DNA from: an uncultured Alphaproteobacteria bacterium
GTDB taxonomy: Bacteria; Pseudomonadota; Alphaproteobacteria; Rhodobacterales; Rhodobacteraceae
DNA length: 32,035 bases
Direction: 5' to 3'
Assembly: GCA_902619165.1 (NCBI GenBank)
Contig: CACNDI010000023.1
Coordinates: 1-32,035, forward strand
The translations under genes were made by a program, and so were the position numbers. Under the pieces are notes generated by a model. That model had not been told where the DNA came from, did no database searches, and saw nothing but the letters and a program-made list of their open reading frames with translations. Each line of letters opens with the position of its first letter. Position 1 is the first letter of the stretch. Below, in pieces: positions 24,839-32,035 of the stretch.

Positions 24839-25678
24839 TTGCACATACCGCCCTATGACAATGATAATAAACCCATAATTGATATAGACGATGCAAAGGT
24901 TCCATACGCTTTTTTCAATAGAGTTATTTTAAATAGAGATGAGGAATTTGTTTACGAATTAAATGAGTATGAGAGCTGTATTGTCCCCGTGACAGGGAGT
25001 ATTATTGTGAATGTCTATTCTTTGGACGAACGTTTAATAGGTAATCGGATTAATAACGTTTGGGACGGAGAGCCTGAAGGGGTTTATGTGCCAACGGGTT
25101 TAATCGCAAAAATAAAATGTGCCTGTGACCACTCGGAAATTTTTATTGCGGGAGCCAAGTATTCGGACCAATTACAGCCATTCTATATTATGGGAGAAGA
25201 CATTGATGTAGTTCAATATGGGTCTGACGACACCAAAACTCATAGAAAAATTAAACATATCTTAGGACAAAAACAAAATGGAAAAGTTGGTCGCCTATTA
25301 GTTTCTGAGCTTTTTACTGTCGGTAAAGGTGGATGGTCAGGGTTTCCACCCCACAAGCACGATACTGATAGAGATGGTGAAACACACCATGATGAAGTCT
25401 ACAACTTTAGATTCGATCCTAAGGAAGGATTTGCTCTTCAATTATTGCAAGGAGAAAATAAAAAGGTTGGGGATGCGCATCATATAGTGGATGGATCAAC
25501 TTTTGTAATTGATAAGGGTTATCATCCTTGTGTGGTCGCTCCAGGTTACCAAATGTACTATTTCACAATTTTAGCCGGTAAATCTCAGAGATCTTTAGTT
25601 CAATATTTTCAACCTGAATATAGCTGGCAAGTCGAAACTATACCTGGCATTAAAGATATGATAGCCAAATTTAAATGA
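24839..25678 (+). CDS. second IolB-type 5-deoxy-glucuronate isomerase homologue
   Basis: A 279-residue bicupin of the IolB/KduI type. The metal site is conserved: SGFPPHKHD with H172 and H174, DEVYNFRFDP in the position of IolB LEETYYHRI, DKGYHPCVVAPGYQMYYF near 230-245. The E-E-T of canonical IolB is D-E-V here and the N-terminal cupin is hardly alike, so a changed substrate is possible. The start is TTG 24839: AGGAG overlaps the previous stop and lies six bases upstream. Its stop overlaps the aldolase ATG (ATGA), so this trio of kinase, isomerase and aldolase is translated as a unit. Confidence 0.85.
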   Translation: MHIPPYDNDNKPIIDIDDAKVPYAFFNRVILNRDEEFVYELNEYESCIVPVTGSIIVNVYSLDERLIGNRINNVWDGEPEGVYVPTGLIAKIKCACDHSEIFIAGAKYSDQLQPFYIMGEDIDVVQYGSDDTKTHRKIKHILGQKQNGKVGRLLVSELFTVGKGGWSGFPPHKHDTDRDGETHHDEVYNFRFDPKEGFALQLLQGENKKVGDAHHIVDGSTFVIDKGYHPCVVAPGYQMYYFTILAGKSQRSLVQYFQPEYSWQVETIPGIKDMIAKFK

Positions 25679-26508
25679 CCTTATCTACACTCAGCCAAGA
25701 GCTTCATGTTGCTAGAAGCAAGAGGTACGCACTCGCAGGTTTAGTTATATTGGGATGGGAAGATGCAAAATATTATGTAAAGGCAGCAGAAGAAATTAGC
25801 TGCCCAATTATCTTGCAGGTTGGACCAAATTGCCGCGAAAACACTCCTATAGAAATAATAGGGCCGATGTTAAAAAAACTTGCAGAAGATGCGTCAATTA
25901 ATATCGTAACTCTATTGGACCACTCTACTAATTTAAAAGAGTGCGAAAGAGCTCTAGATAATGGCTTTTCATCAATTATGTTTGATGGGTCAAACATGGA
26001 ACTTAACGAAAACATTGATATGACATGCAAAGCTGTTGAGCTTGCAAAAAATTATGGAGCATCTGTAGAGGCAGAGCTGGGAGTTGTTGGTTACGATCAA
26101 GGGATAAAATCTAAGTTTACAGAGCCCAAACTTGCACAAAAATTTTATGCAGCTACGCAGGTAGATGCTTTAGCAATTTCTGTTGGAAACACTCATCTCG
26201 AACAGGATAAGGCAACAGAGGTCGATACCAAACTACTCTCTCAAATTGAAAAATTTGTAAAGTGCCCACTCGTTATTCATGGCGGGTCCGGTATAAAGAA
26301 CACTCAACTTCATTGGTTAGCAAAAAATACTGCCATTTGTAAAATTAATATAGGAACACAATTAAGACAGGTTTTTGGAGAAAATCTAAGGGAATACTTA
26401 TTAAATAACCCAACTATTTTTGATAGGATTGAAATTCTTTCTCACGTATATGAGACGATACTACCTACCACAAAGCAAATAATCTTAAATCTAAGGCCAG
26501 ATAAATGA
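25675..26508 (+). CDS. iolJ: class II fructose-bisphosphate-type aldolase (IolJ-like)
   Basis: A 277-residue zinc aldolase of the class II FBA/tagatose-bisphosphate group, to which IolJ belongs. D82-H83 (LLDHS), H174 (GNTH) and H202 (IHGGSG) are the catalytic Asp and zinc ligands; FDGSN, VEAELG and KINIGTQLR are further landmarks. As IolJ it would split 6-phospho-5-dehydro-2-deoxygluconate into dihydroxyacetone phosphate and malonate semialdehyde. It overlaps the preceding IolB-like stop by ATGA and ends the operon, 23 bp from the convergent GST gene. The gene symbol rests on context, since DUF2090 in the same operon is also proposed to do this step. Confidence 0.8.
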   Translation: MTLSTLSQELHVARSKRYALAGLVILGWEDAKYYVKAAEEISCPIILQVGPNCRENTPIEIIGPMLKKLAEDASINIVTLLDHSTNLKECERALDNGFSSIMFDGSNMELNENIDMTCKAVELAKNYGASVEAELGVVGYDQGIKSKFTEPKLAQKFYAATQVDALAISVGNTHLEQDKATEVDTKLLSQIEKFVKCPLVIHGGSGIKNTQLHWLAKNTAICKINIGTQLRQVFGENLREYLLNNPTIFDRIEILSHVYETILPTTKQIILNLRPDK

Positions 26509-26531
26509 CTTAACAAAATTGGGGTATTTAT

Positions 26532-27569
26532 TTAATTCAAGATCCTTTCACAGTCTGTATCTTTGAGTAAGTTAAGTACTTGTTGTTGATCTTTGTCAAC
26601 AAGACTTCTGAACTCGTCACGAATCCACTTTAAACATTTTACTTGATAGGGAAATGTTCTTTGTTCCCACTCACGACCTAAAATTTCTGCACTCCATTTT
26701 TCTTCACCACTATTAAAAGCTTCTTCGTTCTTTAGCATAGTTGGGACATATGTCTTTCCAACTTCACAAAAAATTCTTTTAACGGTTTCGGGAAGCTTTG
26801 AGTCACTGATCCAATCTTCGCTATCGGGTTCTAATCCAGAAAGGTCTTCTGTTTTTCCTACCCAAGCCATAGTGCGCATTGAGTTTTTCTCTATTATAGA
26901 ACGAGGTGTAGGATCAAATCCTACCAATTGGCTTAATTGTCCAAAGAAAGCAAAATCTGCAGAAGATGGACGGGATCCAAGCAAAAAGGGGAAGTTAATG
27001 AAATGATCCTCTAAAATGCTTATAATTTTTTTGAAACATTGGTCTATAAGAGGCGCTGTTTTTTTGTTCGATCCTACGACCCAAACCCTTCCAAGTTGGC
27101 GCTGTGCTATTTTTTCTTTTTTATAACTAAGTTCCTCGTTTGTAAGAGTGGAGTTTGCATAAAGGGGTAACAACGTCCCTGCATTGTCAATATCCTTGTC
27201 ATCATTCCATCGGTAATGAAACATAAATTTCGTTCCCCACTCATCACCATAATCTTCAAGCAAATAGTTTAAAAATCTCAACACTGGGTTTGAGGGAATA
27301 GTGCTGCGGCTCGTGAATTTGCTCTCTAGCTTTCTGATGATAGGGGTTGAGTCAGTAACTGCTGTAATTTTCTTTTCCGAATTTTCGAATAAGAAGGTTG
27401 GGTGTAAAACTGGTTTAGGTTTTTCAATATTGTTCCGGTCTAAATATTCGTCTGGCTCTCCCCAGATAATTTTATACGGGATATGCTTATACCTTAATAA
27501 GGCGACCATCTTTCGTGTGTAGGGTGATCCGTTGTTACCAATTAATTTTATAGGTGCTTTGATGATCAT
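26532..27569 (-). CDS. glutathione S-transferase-like protein
   Basis: A 345-residue protein with an N-terminal thioredoxin-like domain (KLIGNNGSPYTRKMVALLRYKHIPYK) and a helical GST C-terminal domain (FLLGSRPSSADFAFFGQL, the N-capping box and hydrophobic staple). The active-site position is Ser in GSPYTRK, not the Cys of Omega/Beta types. The C-terminal about 100 residues beyond the GST fold (YVPTMLKNEEAFNSGEEKW onward) resemble long GST-like proteins that may not be catalytic. ATG 27569 is chosen because AAAAAGGAAAA lies about eight bases before; a TTG one codon earlier is possible. No link to the inositol genes is visible. Confidence 0.8.
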   Translation of the reverse strand: MIIKAPIKLIGNNGSPYTRKMVALLRYKHIPYKIIWGEPDEYLDRNNIEKPKPVLHPTFLFENSEKKITAVTDSTPIIRKLESKFTSRSTIPSNPVLRFLNYLLEDYGDEWGTKFMFHYRWNDDKDIDNAGTLLPLYANSTLTNEELSYKKEKIAQRQLGRVWVVGSNKKTAPLIDQCFKKIISILEDHFINFPFLLGSRPSSADFAFFGQLSQLVGFDPTPRSIIEKNSMRTMAWVGKTEDLSGLEPDSEDWISDSKLPETVKRIFCEVGKTYVPTMLKNEEAFNSGEEKWSAEILGREWEQRTFPYQVKCLKWIRDEFRSLVDKDQQQVLNLLKDTDCERILN

Positions 27570-27607
27570 CAAATTTTTCCTTTTTGTAAAATAAGTATCT
27601 TACTAAC

Positions 27608-29689
27608 CTAGTTTTGGTGAAATAAATTTATGTTAGCGTTTTCAATTTTTTGATTGAGATTAGAATACCGTAAATTCATAAACACCTTTTTAAGTGCTTC
27701 TCGTAATACTCTTTTGCTTCCAATTAAGCAGACATTCTGCTTCCCTCTTGTGATTGCCGTATATATCAATTTTCTCGTAAGCATTATGCGATGATCATCC
27801 ACTATTGGCATTACGACGTTTGGGTATTCAGAACCTTGACTCTTATGAACCGTTATAGCATACGCTAAATCTAAATACTCTGTTTTATTGTTATGAAAGA
27901 GTTTCATTTCTCCATCAAACTCCACTCTAATATTTTTTCCAACTTTATTTACAACGTAACCAATATCGCCATTTCTAACATCAATATCATAATCATTTTG
28001 TGTACATATCACCTTATCACCTGCACAAAATTTTATTTCTTTTTCACCCTCCATTTTTGAAAAAACCTTTTCGCCATCAGGGTTGTATTTTTTTTGCATA
28101 ATTGAATTTAAATTTATAAGACCACTTGAATAACGGCGCATTGGGGAAAGAATTTGTGTTTTGTCAAAATCTATACTGCCGTTTTTTTTTCCGGTAAAAA
28201 AATCAACTACTTCAATAATTTTTTCGACAACTTGACCCTTGTCAACTTCTACAAATGAAAAGCCCGAGCTAGAAAAATCTGAAGAGAATTCTATTAACTC
28301 GCCTTTATTTATTGCTCTAGCTACCTTTGGGATCACGCTATCACTGCCTTGTCGAAATTGCTTTGATAATCTGCTAACAACAATTTTTTTTGATCTTATT
28401 AAATCTAAAAATGGTTGCCCTGCACCGACAGGAGGTAGTTGGTCAACGTCTCCAATTAAAATAAGTTGTGACCCTAAAGGTAGCATTTTGACCAAATCAT
28501 TGAATAAATTTATATCGATCATGGACGATTCATCCACAATCAAAGTATCAAACGCAATATCTTTAGCTGATGAATCTATCATCGCTTTTAGCATGTGAAT
28601 TGTCGAAGGTTGAAATTTTTTTAACGCTTGATTTTCTGCTATTCGTTTTGCCGCTCGTCCCGTGGGAGCACAGATACGAATTGTCTTTCTAAAGCCGTTT
28701 ACTAAAACTTGAGCGAGGCCTTCTATAATTCTTGTTTTACCTGTTCCTGGGCCACCAGTTATAATCGAAACTCCTGATTCTAATGAATTTTGGATTGCTT
28801 GCACTTGTTCCTCTGACAAAGGATTAGTGACATTTTTGTTAGCCGAAAACTGCTTGCCCTTTATTGGTTTGAAATTATCTTTTATCAAACAGAGCTGCTG
28901 AGCAATATCGTTGTCTCGTTCACATGCTTCTATGGTTTCTAAAAAATTTTTATCTTGCACTTTGAAATTATTAAATAAATGCTCATGGCTGTTAATAGCC
29001 GTTTGAATTGTTTCAATGTCGTTTTTTGTTATTTCTTGAGTTCTCAGTAAAACCCTCTCTAAAGGCCCACAGGTATTGCCACGTTCGGCTTCACTTTGCA
29101 TCAGTGCATGTCTCGTAGCGGCAACTATTTTTTGATCTAAAGAAACTTCAATTCCAAAAATGGAAATAATACTCTCTATCTTATCAAAGCTGAGTCTAGG
29201 AATTCTTTGAAGCAACATATATGGATCTTTATGTATTTCAGCAAAAAACTTATTCCCAAACTCTTCTTTAACAAACTTCTTTTGTGTATATGAAAAGCCA
29301 ATTTGTGAAAATAATATTTCAAACCCTGAGTTTTCATAATCTAGATCCCATCCTCCTAATAAAGCTTCGGAAAGTTTTTTTGATGTTTTTTTTTCAAGTA
29401 TGTTTACATTGCGCTCATGTAAATACTTGATAACTGTCATCCCAATATTCTGCGCTATGGTATCAGCATTCTTTGGTCCAATACCCTGAAAGTTTTTATT
29501 CGACAAATATTTCTTCAGCCCCTCTATTGGTTCTTCTTTTAAAATTATTTGAGTTCCCAAGGGCACGTCATCTTTATTCAAAGGCACAAAATAAAAGCCA
29601 TCACGAGAGGTTGCAGTGTTTTCTGCTACAACGCTCTCACAATTTAAAGGCTCTGGATTACTATCAAAATAGCTTATTACAGCAATCAA
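27608..29689 (-). CDS. RecD2-type ATP-dependent DNA helicase
   Basis: A 693-residue SF1B helicase of the RecD2 group. A short N-terminal beta domain is followed by helix-hairpin-helix segments (FQGIGPKNADTIA, about 67-80), then Walker A GGPGTGKT (312-319, K318), APTGRAAKR (motif Ia), Walker B VDES (D386-E387), GDVDQLPP (motif III), QFRQ (motif IV), and the C-terminal VHKSQGSE (about 614-621) and YTAITRGK motifs. RecD2 helicases act outside RecBCD in DNA repair. The start is TTG 29689 with GGAG eight bases upstream; no in-frame ATG lies upstream. The N-terminal region is slightly shorter than in typical RecD2. Confidence 0.93.
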   Translation of the reverse strand: MIAVISYFDSNPEPLNCESVVAENTATSRDGFYFVPLNKDDVPLGTQIILKEEPIEGLKKYLSNKNFQGIGPKNADTIAQNIGMTVIKYLHERNVNILEKKTSKKLSEALLGGWDLDYENSGFEILFSQIGFSYTQKKFVKEEFGNKFFAEIHKDPYMLLQRIPRLSFDKIESIISIFGIEVSLDQKIVAATRHALMQSEAERGNTCGPLERVLLRTQEITKNDIETIQTAINSHEHLFNNFKVQDKNFLETIEACERDNDIAQQLCLIKDNFKPIKGKQFSANKNVTNPLSEEQVQAIQNSLESGVSIITGGPGTGKTRIIEGLAQVLVNGFRKTIRICAPTGRAAKRIAENQALKKFQPSTIHMLKAMIDSSAKDIAFDTLIVDESSMIDINLFNDLVKMLPLGSQLILIGDVDQLPPVGAGQPFLDLIRSKKIVVSRLSKQFRQGSDSVIPKVARAINKGELIEFSSDFSSSGFSFVEVDKGQVVEKIIEVVDFFTGKKNGSIDFDKTQILSPMRRYSSGLINLNSIMQKKYNPDGEKVFSKMEGEKEIKFCAGDKVICTQNDYDIDVRNGDIGYVVNKVGKNIRVEFDGEMKLFHNNKTEYLDLAYAITVHKSQGSEYPNVVMPIVDDHRIMLTRKLIYTAITRGKQNVCLIGSKRVLREALKKVFMNLRYSNLNQKIENANINLFHQN

Positions 29690-29823
29690 TGCGCCTACTC
29701 CATTTTTGTTAATAATTTTGCTACTTAAAACCGCTTACCAGACAAATTTACTATACACAAATTAGCCATTTGCGATATATTTGATTAATAGTTCTTTATA
29801 TAAACTTCTTTGAGAGCAAAATC

Positions 29824-31689
29824 ATTAACACCATAAATAGAAAAATAGCAGTAATTTTTGCTACTGACGTCGTTGGTTATAGCAAGCATATGGAAAAAAA
29901 TGAGAATGAGTCAGTAAAAACTCTTAGAGCGTGCGAAAATATTCTCAAAGATCTGTTCAAAAAATATGAAGGGCGTCTCTTTAATTCTGGCGGCGACTCT
30001 TTCTTTGCCGAATTCCCTAGTGCCGTATCAGCTGTTGAATGCGCATCTGAATTTCAGGGACGTCTAAAAGAATTTTACTCTCAGAATAATCTTCCAATAA
30101 AGTTGCAATTTCGAGTTGGAATACATATGGGTGACGTAATAAAAGAGAAGCGAAATCTTCTTGGAGATGGCGTTAATATTGCAGCGAGACTAGAGGCCTT
30201 GGCTCAACCTTCAGGAGTAACGATTTCTAAGTCAATATTTGATTTAGTTAAAGGAAAAGTAAATTTACCCTTCAATGATCTTGGTTTACAAAAAGTCAAA
30301 GAAAATGAATTTCACGCCTATGATATTCTTTTAAGTAAATCGCAAAAACGAACTCTAAGAACATCTTCAAATCCGATGCTACGAAATTTAGGTATTGTAG
30401 CCTCCGTATTCGCAGTAGTAGTTATTGGAATTATTTTTTATCTCCAATCAGATACAAAACCAGTAAGCAAAATTCAAATGATGCCAACGGATAAACCCTC
30501 AGTTTTGGTCATTCCGTTTGAAAATCAAACTGGGAAATCTGATAATGACTTCATAGGATTTGGAATAACAAGTAATATTATCTCTACCTTATCAATTAAT
30601 GACTCAATATTGGTATCTTCCTCTAGCACTGGTAAATATGTTCAAGAGAAAAATTATTCTGATAGCGAGATATTAGAAAGCTACGGCATTCAATATCTTT
30701 TAAGAGGAGATGTTCAGGGTGCTGAAGGAGCCTATCGCGTTTCCTTACAAATGACTGATCTCAAAAAGAGTGAGGTTGTATGGTCAAAACTTTTTGACTT
30801 TAAAGAGTTAAAGGAACTTTTTCCTGTTCAAGAAAAGATAAGTATAGCCATTTTGGAGCAGATGAGAGTTAAGACAAGCGGATCACAGTTAACCCAGAAA
30901 AATTATTTCACTAACCCAGAAGCGTATAGACATTTTCTCAATGCATGGGCTGCTTTTGGCCTTAAAACGGTGGAGGGCAGTGAAAAAGCCGAAAGGCTAT
31001 GGAAAAAGGCCATAGAGCTAGATCCAAACCACCGACGATTAAATTTTATGATGGCATGGGTTCATTGGAGAAAAGTCACTATGAGAATGTCTGATGATCC
31101 CAAAAGAGATATGGAAAAAGCCTATTCTATTGCATTAAATACAATTGATGAGTTTCCTGATTGGGCAACGCCTAAAACTTTAGCAGGCATGATCGAATTA
31201 TTTTTAAAAAAGTATGACAAAGCCTGTAGTAGAATACCCACATTGATAAAGGAAGTAAAAGATCTTTCAGATTTAGCCACAGCCAATATCGTTATTCACT
31301 CTTGTGGTAATCTAGGAGAAGCAATAGAAAACTATGAAAAAATAATGTTGTCGAATCCCCACCATGCGGCATGGATATTTTATATGTACAATCACGCTTT
31401 AATTGAAAATAAACAATATGAGAAATCTGAGAGCTTCGCGCTTACGAAATTAAATGAAAAGCATAATTGGAGTGGAGTTGACCAAACATTATATTTGCAG
31501 CTTGCTTATCTGTATGAGTTGAAGGGAAGTAAGAAGAAAGCAAAAAAAATGTTCGAGCTACAAAAAGCCATCGACGGAAAGGGTAAAACAGGTGAAATTA
31601 TTCATAAAGAATTTATTACTGCGCGTGATAAAACATATCTTAACGAGTTAATATCTGCCCTCAAACCTTATGGGCTAACTGAAAAATAA
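29824..31689 (+). CDS. membrane class III adenylate cyclase with TPR tail; start codon non-canonical
   Basis: Cyclase domain residues 5-165, one membrane helix near 189-208, a TolB/FlgO-like domain (VLVIPFENQTGKSDNDFIGFG, about 230-350) and C-terminal TPR-like repeats. The conserved N-terminal strand RKIAVIFATDVVGYS with metal Asp D15 is encoded upstream of the first ATG (29890). Starting at 29890 would delete D15 and leave only D58 (GGDSF). The frame is open from 29785 but has no ATG, GTG or TTG. ATT 29824, seven bases after GAGAG, is the best start; ATC 29821 and ATA 29833 are alternatives. The transition-state Asn and Arg (VNIAARLE) are present. The catalytic part is cytoplasmic and the sensor probably periplasmic. 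Family call firm, start tentative. Confidence 0.85.
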   Translation: MNTINRKIAVIFATDVVGYSKHMEKNENESVKTLRACENILKDLFKKYEGRLFNSGGDSFFAEFPSAVSAVECASEFQGRLKEFYSQNNLPIKLQFRVGIHMGDVIKEKRNLLGDGVNIAARLEALAQPSGVTISKSIFDLVKGKVNLPFNDLGLQKVKENEFHAYDILLSKSQKRTLRTSSNPMLRNLGIVASVFAVVVIGIIFYLQSDTKPVSKIQMMPTDKPSVLVIPFENQTGKSDNDFIGFGITSNIISTLSINDSILVSSSSTGKYVQEKNYSDSEILESYGIQYLLRGDVQGAEGAYRVSLQMTDLKKSEVVWSKLFDFKELKELFPVQEKISIAILEQMRVKTSGSQLTQKNYFTNPEAYRHFLNAWAAFGLKTVEGSEKAERLWKKAIELDPNHRRLNFMMAWVHWRKVTMRMSDDPKRDMEKAYSIALNTIDEFPDWATPKTLAGMIELFLKKYDKACSRIPTLIKEVKDLSDLATANIVIHSCGNLGEAIENYEKIMLSNPHHAAWIFYMYNHALIENKQYEKSESFALTKLNEKHNWSGVDQTLYLQLAYLYELKGSKKKAKKMFELQKAIDGKGKTGEIIHKEFITARDKTYLNELISALKPYGLTEK

Positions 31690-31805
31690 GGAAGATTACC
31701 AGAAACGAAATTATTGTGATTTGTAAAAACATTATCTTTTAACATAGAAGTTTTCTTAAAAAGGTTTGCAATAGTCAAATATATTTACTCCCTATTTTTA
31801 GGAGC

Positions 31806-31830
31806 ATAGGTTTAATAATTAACCTATTTT
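31806..31830 (+). terminator. weak hairpin downstream of the TPR cyclase gene
   Basis: ATAGGTT (31806-31812) pairs with AACCTAT (31821-31827) around an 8-nt AT loop and runs into TTTT. It is 116 bp after the cyclase stop. The short, AT-rich stem makes it a weak candidate for rho-independent termination. Confidence 0.35.
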
Positions 31831-31844
31831 AGCAAATCTTTATT

Positions 31845-31877
31845 CGCCCTGAAAATGTTTTGACAACACTCAGGGCG
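31845..31877 (-). terminator. GC-rich hairpin after the right-edge minus-strand gene
   Basis: CGCCCTGA (31845-31852) and TCAGGGCG (31870-31877) form a perfect 8-bp stem with a 17-nt loop, 34 bp beyond the stop of the minus-strand gene at the right edge. No T-run follows on either strand, so it is either a factor-dependent terminator or an mRNA-end stabiliser. Confidence 0.45.
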
Positions 31878-31911
31878 ATTGCTTAATAATTTATGCTTCG
31901 TTTTCGGGACC

Positions 31912-32035
31912 TCAGCCACTAGGAGGAGGGCCAGGATCTCCACCGCCGGGACCAGGACCAGGGTCTCCACCGCCGGGACCAGGACCAGGATCTCCACCGC
32001 CGGGACCAGGACCAGGATCTCCACCGCCACCAGGC
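31912..32035 (-). CDS. C-terminal end of a Gly/Pro/Asp-repeat protein (partial)
   Basis: A minus-strand frame enters from the right edge and stops at TGA 31914-31912. Its 41 visible codons read as a repeating nonapeptide GGGDPGPGP, ending GGGDPGPPPSG. This frame is preferred over the other five because its stop is directly followed by a hairpin and because a Gly/Pro/Asp tail is a known kind of low-complexity C-terminus, whereas the alternatives give an improbable VEILVLVPA repeat or W/R/S runs. The protein body lies outside the window, so no function can be given. A disordered, possibly surface-exposed or secreted tail is likely. Confidence 0.6.
   Translation of the reverse strand, partial: PGGGGDPGPGPGGGDPGPGPGGGDPGPGPGGGDPGPPPSG
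31928..32035. repeat. 27-bp tandem repeat, three full copies plus partial copies
   Basis: Full units lie at 31948-31974, 31975-32001 and 32002-32028. The last two are identical and the first differs at one base (G for A). A shortened copy lies at 31928-31947 and a diverged start of another at the right edge. The unit is GC-rich in AT-rich surroundings, is 27 bp so keeps frame, and encodes a nonapeptide on the minus strand. The near identity suggests recent expansion. Confidence 0.9.

Noticed and set aside
31824-32030. Minus-strand 68-codon frame with a VEILVLVPA-type repeat
   Set aside because: It is another frame of the 27-bp repeats, runs through the downstream hairpin, and gives an implausible hydrophobic repeat; the GGGDPGPGP frame stops just before the hairpin.
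31850-32035. Plus-strand proline/glycine frame (GPGPGSPPP repeat)
   Set aside because: It is open but has no start codon before the repeats and no ribosome site; the minus-strand frame explains the sequence better.
31928-32035. CRISPR-like array
   Set aside because: The units are directly abutting 27-bp tandem repeats with no unique spacers, and they keep a reading frame.

Overview
The window is AT-rich (by eye well under 45% GC) and reads as a piece of a free-living, probably marine, proteobacterial chromosome. Three things point to Alphaproteobacteria: a TPR-type class III adenylate cyclase of the kind abundant in that class, a short protein resembling the alphaproteobacterial aa3-oxidase subunit IV, and an IolC-DUF2090 fusion. 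This placement is an inference; there is no rRNA or ribosomal protein gene here to fix it. I saw no insertion sequence, prophage, tRNA or CRISPR array.

Layout. 1-5.7 kb (+): the 3' end of an unidentified gene, a TPR-protein arginine methyltransferase, a hotdog thioesterase, an M20 amidohydrolase and an APH-type kinase. 5.7-10 kb (-): a tight lipoprotein / multi-iron-sulfur nucleotide cyclase / SAM methyltransferase set, then a small oxidase-subunit-like membrane protein, a DUF4177-like and a DUF2000-like protein. 10.1-11.8 kb (+): a four-helix membrane protein and a class III CoA-transferase.

11.9-26.5 kb is an inositol catabolism locus. A PhyH-type dioxygenase sits 15 bp upstream of iolG. 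After a convergent Gfo/Idh dehydrogenase and a divergent promoter region come a sugar ABC transporter (binding protein, permease, ATPase), iolC-DUF2090, iolD, iolB and iolE. These are followed by a second kinase (iolC-like), a second isomerase (iolB-like) and a class II aldolase (iolJ-like). The genes cover import, oxidation (IolG), dehydration (IolE), ring hydrolysis (IolD), isomerisation (IolB), phosphorylation (IolC) and aldol cleavage (DUF2090 and/or IolJ) to malonate semialdehyde and dihydroxyacetone phosphate. iolA and any iolR-type regulator are not in the window.

26.5-32 kb: a GST-like protein and a RecD2-type helicase (-), a membrane class III cyclase with TPRs (+) whose conserved N-terminus lies upstream of its first ATG, and at the right edge the Gly/Pro/Asp-repeat tail of a gene entering on the minus strand.

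The most notable object is the 511-residue protein at 6599-8134: two CDGSH iron-sulfur domains, a 2Fe-2S ferredoxin, a class III cyclase and a Rieske domain in one chain, with all predicted cluster ligands present. It looks like a redox-sensing cyclic-nucleotide synthase. Next in interest are the bacterial TPR-PRMT fusion, the duplicated lower inositol pathway and the non-canonical start of the second cyclase.
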